From contig NC_041008.1 in the NCBI RefSeq assembly GCF_004193775.1, positions 41,821,136-41,885,135 on the forward strand: a DNA stretch of 64,000 bases. The letters run 5' to 3'. The position numbers and the translations under genes were made by a program. The notes under the pieces are model-generated. The model did no database searches. It had not been told where the DNA came from and saw nothing but the letters and a program-made list of their open reading frames with translations. Positions 22,282-35,258 of this stretch are shown here, piece after piece; positions within the stretch are counted from its first letter, which is position 1, and each line of letters begins with the position of its first letter. The DNA comes from Glycine soja (lineage: Eukaryota > Streptophyta > Magnoliopsida > Fabales > Fabaceae).

Positions 22282-25200
22282 ACCCTTGTGAAATTGTCAA
22301 ATATGAAGTTTCTAAAAAAATTAGTAATTACAGGCAAGTTCCTATGTGTGTAGGTATATATATACTTGAACACTTGTCCAAATTAACTAACTATTCCAAT
22401 TAATTAGTGAGGATTTAATATAGTCATGGCAGAAAAAGTTTATTAATTATTTTGTGCATTGATTTAATATAGTGATGAATTATCTAAGGCCTAATGTCAG
22501 AAGAGGGAACTTCACTCAACAAGAAGAATAATGCACTTCACTCAACAAGAAGAATAATGCATCATCAGAATGCACAAAAGATTAAAAAAATATTCTTGAG
22601 GCATAGAAAATTAAACAGAAAAATGAGTAGAATGAACCTTTGGGTAGGCTCGAGACACTGCTAGATACAAAAGAGTCCTTCTTTCGACTAAAGTGAGAAG
22701 TAAACTCGACCTTGATAGAGCACCTCCTAAACCAACACAAGTTTTTCAGAATGTTATTTCTCATTGATGAAATTTCAATCAAGTTTCCCCTTTAAATAGG
22801 CTAGCTACAAAGATATCCCGAACAATTATCCAAATGGATAAAATAATGATCTGATCTGAATCAAGATTCTGATATCAAGATCTTATTAAGATAGAAAAAG
22901 ATAAAGAAACAAGATAGACTAAAATAATTCAAGATTTGGATATGAAATTCCTAATTCGTGGTCTACATCAGATTTATGCAGCTATCACAATTTAACTTCC
23001 AAATCAAAATAAGGAATAAGACTATATCACAATTTAACACCCAAACTATATCATACAAGGATTTATAGTTACATGAATACCATAATTGCATGATATCACT
23101 AATTACATAATCAACCTATAATCACTTGGTTTACATTAATTCTAATAGAATTTAGACAAAGAGAAAAAGATTTGTGTAACTGAAAATAAATTGTATTTTT
23201 TATTCTTGTAAAAGTAAGTTACAACTGATAGAAGTTGACTATGGGCTAGCTGATAAGCTTGACCCAGACCACTAACTAAAGCCCAAATAGAAAAAAAGAA
23301 GGAAAAGTACAGTGCAAGCATGAGAGTTGATCTCTAATACTACTTTCTATAATCATATCTAACAGTAATATTGTGGGCTTCTTTGTAAAATGAGTTCTTT
23401 CTCTTTGTTTTTTGTATGTGCTTTTTCTTAATGATGGCAAAATAACATAAATAGCATAAGGTACACTTTATGTAGTAACATGCAGATAAGTCTCTTACAA
23501 TGCACAAACAAACTCATATCTATCTATGAATTTGTAAAATCCCCTTCATATACTTATCATTGGTTGATTACTTGCACTTATCCAAATTGTTGTAGTATGC
23601 CTTTGTGTGTTGTTTAACTTTGAATATTTTGCATGTGCCCAACTTTAGTTGAAGGTGCGTTGTGCCTAATTTTTCTTTGTCTTGTATAACGATGATGTAT
23701 TAATCAGAGTGTTAGTAGAATAAATTTTTCCTCTGCTTATTTCTATGCTATGATGAGACTCCAAGAATAAAGGAACAAGTATATTATGGACAAATAATGT
23801 TTGACACTGATGTATTAGCTAAGTTTCTATCAGAAGCTGGTATACAACGGTATAATCCTAATGTATCGTAATTTAATAATTTAATAATGTTAAATTTTGG
23901 GAACCTTTATAATGATACACACTAACCAGTTTCTAATGCTAAACCTTTAGTGTAGAAACAGTGAAAACAACTTTTTATTGTTTTTCATTTTCACTTTTTT
24001 CCTGCACAAACTTCAAAATACAAGAAACAGAGTAAGAATTGAAAATGAAAACAACAAGCATTTTCTCAAACAAAATGGTCCCTTAGATAATAAGAAAAAA
24101 ATAGATAATTATATTTGGTGCGTCGTGCATGCAAAATGTAATCAGAGAAACCCAGTTTTCTGAAATAGAGGCCTAAGGAGCATACGTGAAGCATAAGCTG
24201 AGTATTTAGATTTGTTTTCAATATCTTGTATGCTTCCAAGTTCCAAGAGGACAAATGAAAACGTGTGCCACGAGTTCATATCTATCCAGTAACACAAGTA
24301 TCAACTAGTGGTGCTTTTGCAGATTAAAAGTTAGAATCATCCAAGACAAGTACAATTGTGAAAAGCAATCATCCAAGACAAGTGCAACTGTGAAAATTTA
24401 CAAACATGGGACTAAAACTAGCTAGTATCTTATTTTCAAGTGAAACATTTCCTTTTACACTGCTAACCACAGTTGGCAGAACCCCAAACATTTTTTGTGG
24501 TGTAACTAGCATAAAAATGGGACAATTATCCGTCGACTGTGGAAAGCTCTCTTCAATGCCTATTGTTTCCTTCATAATTGGCGGAAACATAAAAACTATT
24601 CTCTAGCAAAAATAGGAATAACAAGAACGGACTAGAAGATAAACTTGGTTTGTGAAGCTAAATTGAGCTTTGCAAAGTCCTCAATTTGCAGTAACAATAT
24701 GCAACTCTATCATTGAACAATCACTACTGGAATTATAGAATAAATCTACATGGTTAGCATTTTAGGAACCTTACTTATCCTTTGAATCCCGTCAAAGCAT
24801 TGTTTAGTAACTGGGGAATGCACAACAACAATAAACTTTGTTTAGCATGGCCCTCTGCAATAATCTACAACATTTATACGCAAAGGATCTCTCCAAAGTC
24901 GTTTTGTAGAATATCAACATGCACAAATGCAAGGGAGCTATAAATTGGAAATATTATTCTCCCTTAAATAACATATTTTGGTATAGAGATGAGAGATGAA
25001 AAGAAAGAGACAAACAAATCAAACACAAAATAAAAAAACCAAACCCTAGATAAAAAAACGAAATCAATAAAGTTAAATAACAAAACACAAATTAACAAAA
25101 ATCAGAGACAAGATATGAACATATGAACTCACCGTGAGAGTGAGAGCGTGAACCATCGTGTGAGAGAGAATGAGAACACACTCTGAACCACAATGCGAGT

Positions 25201-26085
25201 GTGAACCACCGTGAGAGAGAGTGAGAGCGTGAACCGCTGCATGAGAGTGTGAAAACACACTCTGAACCATCACACGAGAGTAGAGTGGGTCACAGTGTTG
25301 CTAGGGTTCTAAGCATGAAGTTGCGAGACGGTGAGAGTGAGTTCAGCGTGGAATTTTAAATTCTTTATTTTTGGGAGTATTTTAAATTCCATTGATTTAG
25401 TATAATTAATTTCCCCATAAAAATACCAATATTTTAATTTCCTTTTAAATATTTTTTTCAAAGCAAATTGTCCAATAAAAATGAATCATCCGATTGAATT
25501 GACGTATCCAAACGAGCGATAAAAATTTGATTCCTTCGATGATCTTTACGTATTAAGCGTTAGTCTCATACTTTTAAATATGGAATACCTTCCTTCCAAA
25601 AAAAAAAAATGATATATTTGACTTTGATAAATTATCCTAGAAAGTACACCAAAATTTATTTATAATAATGGTTGATAGCATAACTTTTTATACTTTTTAT
25701 ATCCATTAATTAATAGAAGCACTTACTTTCTTAGTACATGTTTGTTCTACAGTTGAAATTATTTTTGCATTATGCATTTCAATGTAGATCTAATAAATAA
25801 AAATAAAAATAAAAATAAAAACAAGAAGTCCTAATCTTTTTACAAAAGTACTTTTATCTTAAAAGTAATTTTTCATTTGATTTTCAAGCATACTCCTTTA
25901 TTTGCTTTTACCATTCCCTCCATGGTGTACCCAAAAATAAATTAAAAATTAAACTGTATATTTCGTTAAATAAAGCATTTTTTTTGTGTGTTTGAAATAC
26001 ATAATCGATCTACTAGAAAAACAAAAATAAGAAATACATATTGGAGTGGACGCCCTGCAGTTAGCAGGGCTCATTTCATTCCAAA
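22282..26085. other. Intergenic region, no supported gene
   Basis: AT-rich DNA without convincing ORFs. Visible structure: a 26-bp perfect tandem duplication at 22509-22560, a duplicated AATCATCCAAGACAAGT unit at about 24336 and 24367, and a GTGAGAG-rich degenerate repeat at 25125-25340. The last few hundred bases should hold the PIG-V promoter. Confidence 0.6.
25125..25340. repeat. Degenerate GTGAGAG/GTGAACC repeat block
   Basis: Words such as GTGAGAGTGAGAGCGTGAAC and ACACACTCTGAACCA recur several times with changes, giving about 200 bp of irregular tandem repeat. No terminal inverted repeats are seen. Confidence 0.7.
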
Positions 26086-29000
26086 ATGGTGGAAACATTA
26101 CCACACCATACTCCTCCTCCTCCTAACCATCACCAAGTCTTGGTTCTAAAATCTGCAATATGTTCGAGACTCCTCCTCGTAACCCTAATCATCCTCTTCC
26201 GAACCCTCGTTTCCCCCTACGACACATCCGCATCCTTAAACCCTCCATGCCTCTCCACCCCCAACCCCAACTCCACCACCCACCCTTCCCCCCTCGAAAA
26301 CGGCGTCGTTTGGGACTCCGTCTACTTCCTCCGCATCGCCCAATGCGGCTACGAGTACGAACAAACCTTCGCCTTCTTACCCCTCCTTCCTCTCTCTCTC
26401 TCCCTCTCTTCTCACACCCTCTTCGCCTTTCTCTCTCCCTTTCTAAACCAAAGGCCCCTCCTCGCTCTCTCCGCTTACGTCATCAACAACATGGCTTTCG
26501 TTCTCGCCGCTCTCTACTTCTACAAGCTCTCCCTCACCGTCTTGAAGGACCCCCAAATAGCGCTTCGGGCCACCGTTTTCTTCTGCTTTAATCCTGCCTC
26601 TATATTTTATTCATCCATGTAATGCTCTTTTCTCCATTTGAAAACAACAAAAGTTTGCGCCTTTTCAATTTTGGTCCCCGTAAGTGTTTTGTTTAGTGCT
26701 TGTAAGTTTGTGTGCCTTTTCAATTTTGGTCTTTTAAGTGTGTTTAGTGCTTCTAAGTTTGTGCAGGGACTAAAGTTGGAAAAACACGATCTTACAAGGA
26801 CTAAAATTGAAAAGAAAAAAAAACGCGAACTTACAGGGACTGAATTCATATTTATGTTTCTTTGTGACTTGGTGTTTGGTTTGTGTGATGGCAGATACTC
26901 GGAGAGTTTGTACGCGCTTCTGTGTTTCGGAGGAATGTACCACTTCATGTCTGGTGGGAACAATTTGGCTGTTCTTTTCTTTGCGCTCTCCGGTTGTGCT
27001 AGGTCTAATGGGGTGCTGAATGCTGGCTATCTCTGCTTTCAGACTATGCATCGCGCTTATCATGCTATGTTTCAAGAAAAGCGTGTTACTGTTAGTTTCT
27101 TCACTCTTTCTTCTTTCCTACATTGTCATGTGAGAGTATCTATATTAATTATTTTGCCCTTGATGGAAGTGGGTTGGAATTTGGAAAATGTCGATTGCGT
27201 TCAGTCTCACATGACTGTGATTGTTAATATTAGAATCGGTTTTCTGTGCTTGTGAATTTGAAGCAACTGTCTCAAGCACTTGCGAAATTATGAATATAGT
27301 CATTGCTGCTTTATGGTAAAAGAGAGGGTGAATTCTATGAACATGGCTGCTAGCTCTAGCTCTTACTGTCTGAAGAAATAAGTTTTTTTTTTTCTTTTTT
27401 ATTTGGAGTGTTTGATGGCTAATTTTATTGACCGAGTATGGATGCTTATGATATTAGGTGTGGAAGTTGGGGGGTGTGAGACTGGTGAGGGTGACATATT
27501 GTATCCTAAAAAAATAAGTTTGAGTCTTTTTTTTGGCTGTTGTGGATTTTTCACGTGATAGGTCATAGAGTAGAGTAGAAAGTAAATATGCATAGAACTA
27601 ATAATTTTTCTTTTCCTGATGAATTTTGTTTTTTAACTATGTGGTATGGGAACATTTGTAAACTGACATATAGATGTAACTCAAGTAGTTAGAGTAGATG
27701 TTCTAGGATTGATTTCCATGTCAGCTGAAAAGAAAAAAGATTTCAAATGCTGTTAGTTTGAATTATCAACTAGAATACTTGATTGATTCTTTGTCATTGT
27801 ACCAGTTGGCTTTGCAGATTGTTATTGCTGGAGCTTTACGTACTGCATGTATTTTTGCTCCATTTGTAGCTTTCCAGGCTTATGGCTACTACAATATGTG
27901 TGTTGGACGTTCTCCTGATGAAATAAGGCCATGGTGCAAGGCAAGAATACCATTACTTTACAATTACATCCAAAGTCATTATTGGTAAGTTTATTTTTAA
28001 GTTACAATAGTTTTGTTGATTTATTTTGCCAATGCTATCTTATTGGCTGAATTATTATACTCTAGTCTATGCAACCTATTATGATGTATTTTCTCTGTAG
28101 TCTATAAAGTTGGAACTTGTATGTTTAAAATTTAAATAATCAGATTTTTCAGTGAAGGTTAATTTCTGATTGGCCAGGGGTGTAGGTTTCTTGAGATATT
28201 TTCAGCTGAAACAGTTGCCTAACTTTCTTCTTGCTTCCCCAATACTGTCTCTGGCACTTTGCTCAGTTGTCCATTATGCTAAGTCAAGGCCTCAAAACTT
28301 TCTCTCACTGGGTTTTTTAGCTCCTATGGAAGAAAAGAGCTGTGGAGTTGTGTTTTTATTAGATGAACTCTCAAGGTCCAAAGAAGCCCGAAGTGTGAAG
28401 AAATCCTCTGTTAGGGTAGAAGGTATGGTTCTGAAACAGATTGTGTTTTAGAATTATTTTGCATTAGTTGGAAGTACATTGGTTTGTGAGGAATGGTGAT
28501 AAGTAATTCACTGACTTGGGTATAACAATTAAATCATCCACCAACAGTTTTTTTGTGGTGGCGCTATTTTTTCATTCTTTCACATTTGTGGTTCAGCCAT
28601 TTTATTGTTTGTCTGGTCATTCCTGCTTGGTGATAATTGATATATGTACAGTTATAATTAATTACTTCATTCGTTGTTATGCTGTATAATTGATTATACA
28701 CATATAATCAATTACAGTATTACACAGCATAACTCAATTGTCAGGTCATTCCTGCCTGGTGATAATAGTGAATGCTTAATTCCTTCATTCATTGTTCTAT
28801 ACAGCATGTATAATCTTGTGACTTGGGATATACAATAAAACGTTATATCTTATCATTGCAACCATAACACTACTCACTCCTGCAGCAGAACATTCCAATC
28901 TTAGGAGAAGAAAGAATGTGAGCAAGGGAGATGCTGCTAATGTTCACCTAGAATCTGAGCCAGCAGCAATTTGGCCAGGATACTTGTCTGCTTCTGTTCT

Positions 29001-29565
29001 TCCATTTGTGTTACACTTGGGATTCATGGCATGCACTGCTTTCTTCATCATGCATGTACAGGTAGTGTCAACTGTCTTGTTTTCTTCTGCTTCTATTTAT
29101 CATGTTAAGAAAACTAGCCAGTGTGATCTTGAACTTTTGTAATCATGTTTTAAGACCTGGTCCTGAATATTGCTTAAATGTTCTAAACTTGGTTATCGAG
29201 TTTGTACTTGGTGAAAAATGGGTAATGAAAATTGACATAGTATTTGGCCACAAGTATATATGCACCCTTCATTTTCTGCTATCCCACTTTACTCTCACCC
29301 ATTGCACCTTTAATCAATTTCTATCATATCCATTTGTTGCTTAAGAATGGCGAAAAGTGTTTGCTAATGGGAATTTTTGGTAATTGACATTTAACAGGTT
29401 TCAACTCGTTTCTTGTCTGCCAGCCCTCCACTTTATTGGTTTGCTTCATATATAATGGCATATCCTGGAAAATACTCTAGATGGGGATACGTGATGTGGG
29501 CATACTCTATAGCATATATTTTTCTTGGCAGTTTGCTGTTTTCAAACTTCTATCCTTTTACTTAA
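26086..29565 (+). CDS. PIGV: GPI mannosyltransferase 2 (PIG-V), six exons
   Basis: Exons: 26086-26618, 26895-27090, 27806-27984, 28178-28422, 28886-29061, 29398-29565; phase is kept throughout, giving 498 residues, the usual plant length. PIG-V adds the second mannose to the GPI anchor precursor in the ER membrane from dolichol-phosphate mannose. Seen: a first hydrophobic segment at about 25-40, the family motif WDSVYFLRIAQCGYEYEQ (76-93; Trp76-Asp77 match the luminal acidic site of the family), CFNPASIFYS before exon junction 1, GGNNLAVLFFALSGCARSNG in exon 2, FQAYGYYNMC and the PWC motif in exon 3, and the C-terminal YPFT. Several further membrane segments are evident. The exon 3 start at 27806 was preferred over a later AG because it keeps a continuous hydrophobic helix. 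The gene has no close functional partner here. Confidence 0.92.
26645..26850. repeat. Inverted/direct repeat in PIG-V intron 1
   Basis: CTTTTCAATTTTGGTC occurs twice on the plus strand (about 26659 and 26718) and in inverted form GACTAAAATTGAAAAG near 26800. GTAAGTTTGTG-type words and inverted CTTACAGGGACT also pair. The block fills most of the 276-bp intron and resembles a MITE or a fragment of a larger repeat. Confidence 0.6.
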
Positions 29566-30863
29566 CGAGAAGAAAGGTAGATGGTTCTTGAAAGCTGTTG
29601 GTCTTCTTATTCCATGCAATGCACAAAGGCATAACTATCCACCCTGAAGCGTTGCTGCTGAATTTCAGATTTCTGCTGGTTGCTGTTTGATCTTTACACG
29701 CCTGAGTAGTGGAGAAAATGCCCCCTTCCCTCCCTCAAATTAGCAATTTTTTTTTACGTTGGTCAACCGGGATTCTTATCATCTAGATGAGTAAACTAAT
29801 AGAAATCCTTTTCCTTTGTTGTAATTTTCATTTTTGTCTATTATTTTTCTTTCTGTTCGATGGCTTTAGTTGAAGTTCAAGACCACTTTGTTTCCAATGA
29901 GTGCCAAAGTGAATCGGACTCTAGGAAAAGACAAATAATCCCCCTAGAGTACCTTTTCCATATTTGAATTTATCTAGTTTCAAATTATCATCTATCTCTA
30001 TAGATATATATTTTATGTTTAGTATCGAAGCCAATTTTCTTGTATTTTACAATAGAAAAGTATTTCTATAATAGAACTCTATCATAGGAAAATTGAAATC
30101 TGAAATCTGAAATCTTAGAAACATAGCCATAGATGAAATTCATTTTCCTCTTCAGAATTGAACTGATTTTATTATGTAAATATCTCGTGAAAGATAAGTG
30201 TAAGAATAAAACAAAGAGAAATGTTTGATGACTTTCTCTAACACACTTTTGAATATACTTTTTTCTCATTAGTTAAAATTTATTGAAAATTTCAGAATTT
30301 AATGATTTTTTTTGTAATTTTTAACATATTTTAAACAATAAGACTATATGAAATGTTAAAGAATGTATTGTAACTTTTTAAAACATACATTACGTCGGAC
30401 AAATAAGGCTCGGGGGATGAAATTTGGAAAGTGGATTTTTGTAGTTGGAATTTTCATCCAACCCCAATTAGAAACACCGTAAGTTTGTTATTTTCTATAA
30501 AATTTGTTCTATGAATAATTTCTCAGTAGAAAATGTATTTTAATTAATTTCTATATAACAAAAAGTCTAGGAAAATTAAGTTTTGGATTTGAATTGAAGG
30601 TTAAATTATTAAATAGGTCCTTAAATTATTTTTAATCTAATTCTTATCATGTATTTTTTTTAACCGAGTTTTTATAATTTTTAAGACTATCATAAATTAT
30701 TATTTTCTTATAATTTTAAGTTATCACAAACCAACTTTAGAAACTGTACCAAAAATAACTAATTTTAGAAAGTTACTTAGTAATTTAACCTTAATTAACT
30801 CTTATCGAATGAAAATCACTTAAATTTTAATACTTTTGTTAAGTTAAATTTATGGATTGAAAT
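29566..30863. other. PIG-V 3' flank and AT-rich intergenic DNA
   Basis: Contains the probable 3' UTR of PIG-V followed by AT-rich sequence up to the left target duplication of the copia element. No supported ORF or RNA gene. Confidence 0.6.
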
Positions 30864-31125
30864 TGAAAGAAATTATTTCCTTGAATAATTCATTAAGCAC
30901 CATTTGTTTATATACAAGATTACAAGATAAAGATATGGTTAAAGATAAATCTAATAGAATGGCTAAAGATAAATCTAATAAATATAACAACTATAAAACT
31001 AAAGATGAACCTAATAGTTAAAGATATGACTAAAGATAAATTTAACAGATATAATAACTATAAAGCTATAGATAAACCCAATAGATATAATAACTATATA
31101 AAATCAGAATATATTATCATATATT

Positions 31126-32661
31126 CTAACACACCCCGACAGTCAAAGCGGGAGGTCGATGGACACTAAGACTATCTCGAAAATCCTCAAATAACGTCAA
31201 AGGAAGTCCTTTGGTAAATATGTTTGCAATCTGATAACGAGACGGGACATGTAAAACTCGAACTTGACCACGGGCAACCTTTTCACGAACAAAATGTATA
31301 TCCATCTCAATGTGTTTAGTGCGTTGATGTTGAACCGGATTGCCCGCAAGATATATCGCACTTACATTATCACAATAAACCAATGTAGCCTTCTGGATCG
31401 GACAATGAAGCTCCAAAAGCAGATTTCGCAACCAACATAACTCTGAAACTACATTGGCAACCCCTCGATATTCAGCCTCTGCACTAGACCTGGACAAAGT
31501 AGCCTATCGTTTAGCTGACCAAGAGATCAAATTATCACCAAGAAATACACAATACCCAAAAGTAGACCGTCTCGTATCCGGGCATCCACCCCAATCAGCA
31601 TCTGTATAAGAAACAAGAGTGGATGTAGATGATGGATAAAGATGAAGACCATGGTCTATAGTACCCCGAATGTAGCGCAATATGCGCTTGAGAGCGTGCA
31701 TGTGTTCATCCTTTGGGTCATACATGCATAAGCACACCTGTTGCACTGCATATGTAATGTCGGGTCTGGTAAAAATAAGGTATTGTAGAGCCCCAGCAAG
31801 GCTCCTGTAGAGAGTCGAATCCTCAAATGGAGTGCTTGATGTAACACTAAGCTTTGGTTTAGTCTCAACAGGGGTAGGTGATGACATATAAGAAGACATG
31901 CCAGCACGATCAATAATCTCCATGGCTTATTTCTTTTGAGATAAAAACAAACCACCTGCATGATGAGTTACAACAATGCCCAAAAAATAGCTCAACTATC
32001 CCAAGTCCTTCATAGCAAATTTCGAGCTAAGAAGGGTAATAATGGACTTATGAAGCTCATCAGAGGAAACAGTCAAAATGATGTCATCCACATATAACAA
32101 AATATAAGCCATAGAAGTACCTTGTCAATAGATGAAAAGAGAATGATCTGAAGTGCTATGAGAGAACCCAAGTGTATGCACAAAATCAGCAAATCTCTTA
32201 TACCAAGCTCGTGGTGCCTGTTTAAGCCCGTATAGAGACTTCTTTAATAGACAAACATGATTTGGTTTTTGCGGGTCCCTAAAACCCATAGGCTGATGCA
32301 TGTAGACAGTCTCATTAAGTTCACCATGTAAGAAGACATTTTTGACATCAAGTTGATGAATGGGCCATGCCTTAGACAAAGCTAGACTCAGAACTATGCG
32401 AATAGTTGCTAGTTTGACCACTGGACTAAATGTGTCACCACAATCTACGCCAACCTGTTGAGTTTTGTCATCACCTACTAGACAGGCTTTATGCCTCTCA
32501 AAAGAAACATCAGATTTTTCTTTATGAGCAAAAATCCACAATGACCGAATTACATTAACATCAGGTGGACGGGGCACCAACTCACACGTCTTATTTTTAA
32601 TAAGAGCATCAAATTCATCATCCATAGCCTTTTTCCAATTCGGGTCCCGAAGGGACGACAC
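31126..32661 (-). pseudogene. copia reverse transcriptase and RNase H, broken
   Basis: The region 32661-32125 has the copia RT entry (PNWKKAMDDEFDAL), FSPVVKLATIR, QLDVKNVFLHGEL and LYGLKQAPRAWYKRF. It is followed by a stop and then the segment with LLYVDDII, the catalytic YVDD box, at about 32110-32080. RNase H follows at 31923-31504 (YTDADWGGCPDTRRS) and 31497-31126 (SRSSAEAEYRG, then THKLE-type end TKHIEMDIHFVRE). At least three in-frame stops divide the polyprotein, so the enzyme is not made. Confidence 0.88.
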
Positions 32662-33015
32662 AGGGTTATGTGGCAGAGGGGATTTAGCAACAACAGTATG
32701 AAGATTAAAGATCTTCTTTGACTTAACTATCCCATGTTGGCTGCATGTAATAGCCCAAGGAGGTGGGCTAGGACGTGAAGAAGGGCTAGACTAGGAGGAG
32801 GGGAAGCAGTCGCTGGACAATTCGTACAATTAACAATATTCTTCTTTGGCTCAATGGTTGGGCCGGTTGCAATATTAGGGGAGTTGGGCCCAAATGGAAC
32901 TACACCAGGAGTTTGAGCATTAGGAGTAGTGGATTGAGACACTAAATGGTGGACCACGTATGGGTTTGGGCCATCATCTAAGAAATCATAAGTCTGAAAA
33001 TGAGGAGTATGTAAT

Positions 33016-33981
33016 TTAGCAAATGGAAATTGTCTCATCGAAAATGACATGACGACTTATAATTATTTTCCCAGAAGATAAGTCATAGCATTTATAATCA
33101 TGGTGATTCGAAGGATATCCCAAAAAAACACATGGAGTAGAGTGGGGTTGAAGTTTATTTATGGTAGTGGAAGGAAATAGAGGAAAACATAAACACCCAA
33201 AAACCCGAAGATGAGAATAGGTCGGATCCTTATGATAAAGAACCCTAAGAGGAGATTTATAGTTCAATAACTTATGAGGAAGAATATTGAGAAGGTAAGT
33301 CGCCATTTGCAAGGCATGATGCCAAAAGGAAGAAGGTAATGACGCATGGGCAAGTGAAGTACGAACAATATTGTTAATTGTATGAATTGTCCTTTCGGCT
33401 TTCCCATTTTGAGGAGAAGTATGAGGACAAGACAATTGGAAAGAAATACCATTCACTTTACAAAAATCCCAAAAAGACTTATTATCAAACTCTTTACCAT
33501 TATCACATTGTATATTCTTTACTTCCCGTTCGAATTGAGTTTGGATGAAAGTTCTAAAATTTATGAATGTGGAATAAGCATTTGATTTGTTTGACAAAGG
33601 AAAAGTCCACAAAAATTTAGAATAATCATCTAACAACAAGATATAATATCGGTGCCCTGAGGAACTCAAAACAAGTGATGTCCAAAGATCAGTGTGAACA
33701 ATATCAAATTGCATAAGAGTATGAGAATGTGACAAAACAAATGGTAACTTAATATGTTTTTCAAGAGAACATGAATGACAAATACGAGAATCTCTAATTT
33801 GATTACATTCAATAAATTTATTCTTCCTAAGAGAATGCAAGATAGATACTCCTGGGTGTCCCAACTGCTCATGCCAAAGAGAAGGAGCTAAGGTAGCAAA
33901 AGTAGAGGAAGAAGTGGCTGGAGTGGTGGACTCGATGATAGGATAAAGCACGCCCCGACTCTCACACCTCATTAGAGGCAT
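33016..33981 (-). pseudogene. copia integrase segment, open but part of dead element
   Basis: This 321-codon open stretch has the pre-integrase region (LWHEQLGHPGVSILH with an H-H-C-C zinc finger ending CHSCSLEKH), then the integrase core: DIVHTDLW (first Asp), QCDNGKEF (second Asp) and SPQNGKAERTIH (Glu). The C-terminal copia signature HLRVFGCLCFP and FLGYPSNHHDYKCYD follows. It is the best preserved part of the element. A downstream linker at 33050-32727 shows no clear domain and leads to the RT part. Confidence 0.85.
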
Positions 33982-34059
33982 CGCTGTCTAAAAATCCTTC
34001 ACAGAAAACCCAAAGACATTTTTCAAGGATAAAGGAGGATGTGGGGAAGGCAAGTTAGT

Positions 34060-35258
34060 CTATCCATAACCACGAATAGGAATTGATTGACCATTACCAA
34101 TAGTGATACCACGATGATTGCTCATATTAAAATAAGACGTGAGATTACCTGAGGTGGACGTCATATGAGAGGTGGCACTAGTGTCCATATACCAATTCAG
34201 ATCTGGAGGAGTAATATCGAGGGTGTGCATTGCAGCCTCGATGCCTGTTGGAGTAGGAGCTGTGGCTGTATATGCCTGCTGAGGTCTAGACCCAAGAATA
34301 CCGGGCTGTTGGCGTGGAGTTTGCTGATAATTGGGCCTGGCCCATGGAGCAGCTGGGTACGGACAAGGAGGAACAACCCACTGCATCCATGGCCAAGGCC
34401 ATTGCTGTCCTGCAGGCCAGGGGTTGTTCTGGGGCTGTTGTTGTCCACCCCCACGATTGTTGCCACCGCCACTTTTACCCCCGCCACCAAAGCCTCCCTT
34501 GCCAGCGCCTGAGTTATCACAACCACCAGTGTTGTTGCGATTCTTTCTAGAATTGCCACGGTTTGAATACTGTTTTCCACCATTATTTGTGAGGCGTGCT
34601 GATGAATGATCAGACATCTCTTGAGATTCGTCCAAGTCACGAGCCACCATGGCGGAGGACGAGGTCTGAGCCGCCTTCTTGAGGCAGAATTCTTCGAGAA
34701 CAAGTATCAACCGTGCTTGATAAAATTGAGGCAAGGGATCACTTTGACGGATAAGTGTGGCCACTCTCTTGTAGGGTTCAGTGAGACTGAACACCAATTG
34801 CAGAACCAACCTACTGTTATCGACCGGAAAGTCGACGTTCTTGAGTTGATCCGACAGTGACTTAAGATGTTGACGGTAAGCAAAGACACTTGAAAAGGCC
34901 TCCATGGTTGTGTGGGAGAACTCATACTCAAGTGTAACAGCACGAAAGTGTTTGTTATCTTAGAATATATCACGCAACCTATTCCAAGCCTCCATTGCCG
35001 TGGTGTCGAGTTCAAGAATAGTATCTAAAAGATCCTAAGAAATGGTGGCATAAATCCATTGTAGAACGGTGCGTCTAGTGTCAACCAGAGTTTTGTCTCC
35101 TCCTCCGTTGGTGGCGCCTTTTGCTTGCCATCCTGCAGAGGAATTATATGATCAATTACCCTATGGGATCGTGCGTGAATTTTGAAAAGTTCAGCCCATG
35201 TTGCGTATTGGACATTTTCCATCTCAAGGGACATGATTCTTGATGTTGGATACAACAA
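34060..35258 (-). pseudogene. copia gag and protease, broken
   Basis: Gag begins near 35258 and shows [30 protein letters not shown] and a Gly/Gln-rich tail. A frame change near 35070 and in-frame stops at about 35037 and 34962 interrupt it. The protease site reads [13 protein letters not shown] (about 34190-34150). Copia proteases normally have D-[ST]-G-A at this position; here Gly is replaced by Ser, a change expected to abolish activity. Confidence 0.85.

Noticed and set aside
24723..24740. CACTACTGGAATTATAG, a possible CACTA terminus
   Set aside because: No inverted partner, subterminal repeats or target duplication were found nearby, so chance or a fragment is as likely.
26160..26591. 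Alternative plus-strand frame within PIG-V exon 1
   Set aside because: Pro/Arg/Leu-rich shadow of the CT-rich exon; the 26086 frame contains the WDSVYF motif and joins to later exons.
34165..34860. Plus-strand frames across the copia gag region
   Set aside because: They are shadows of the Gly/Gln-rich gag coding sequence on the minus strand.
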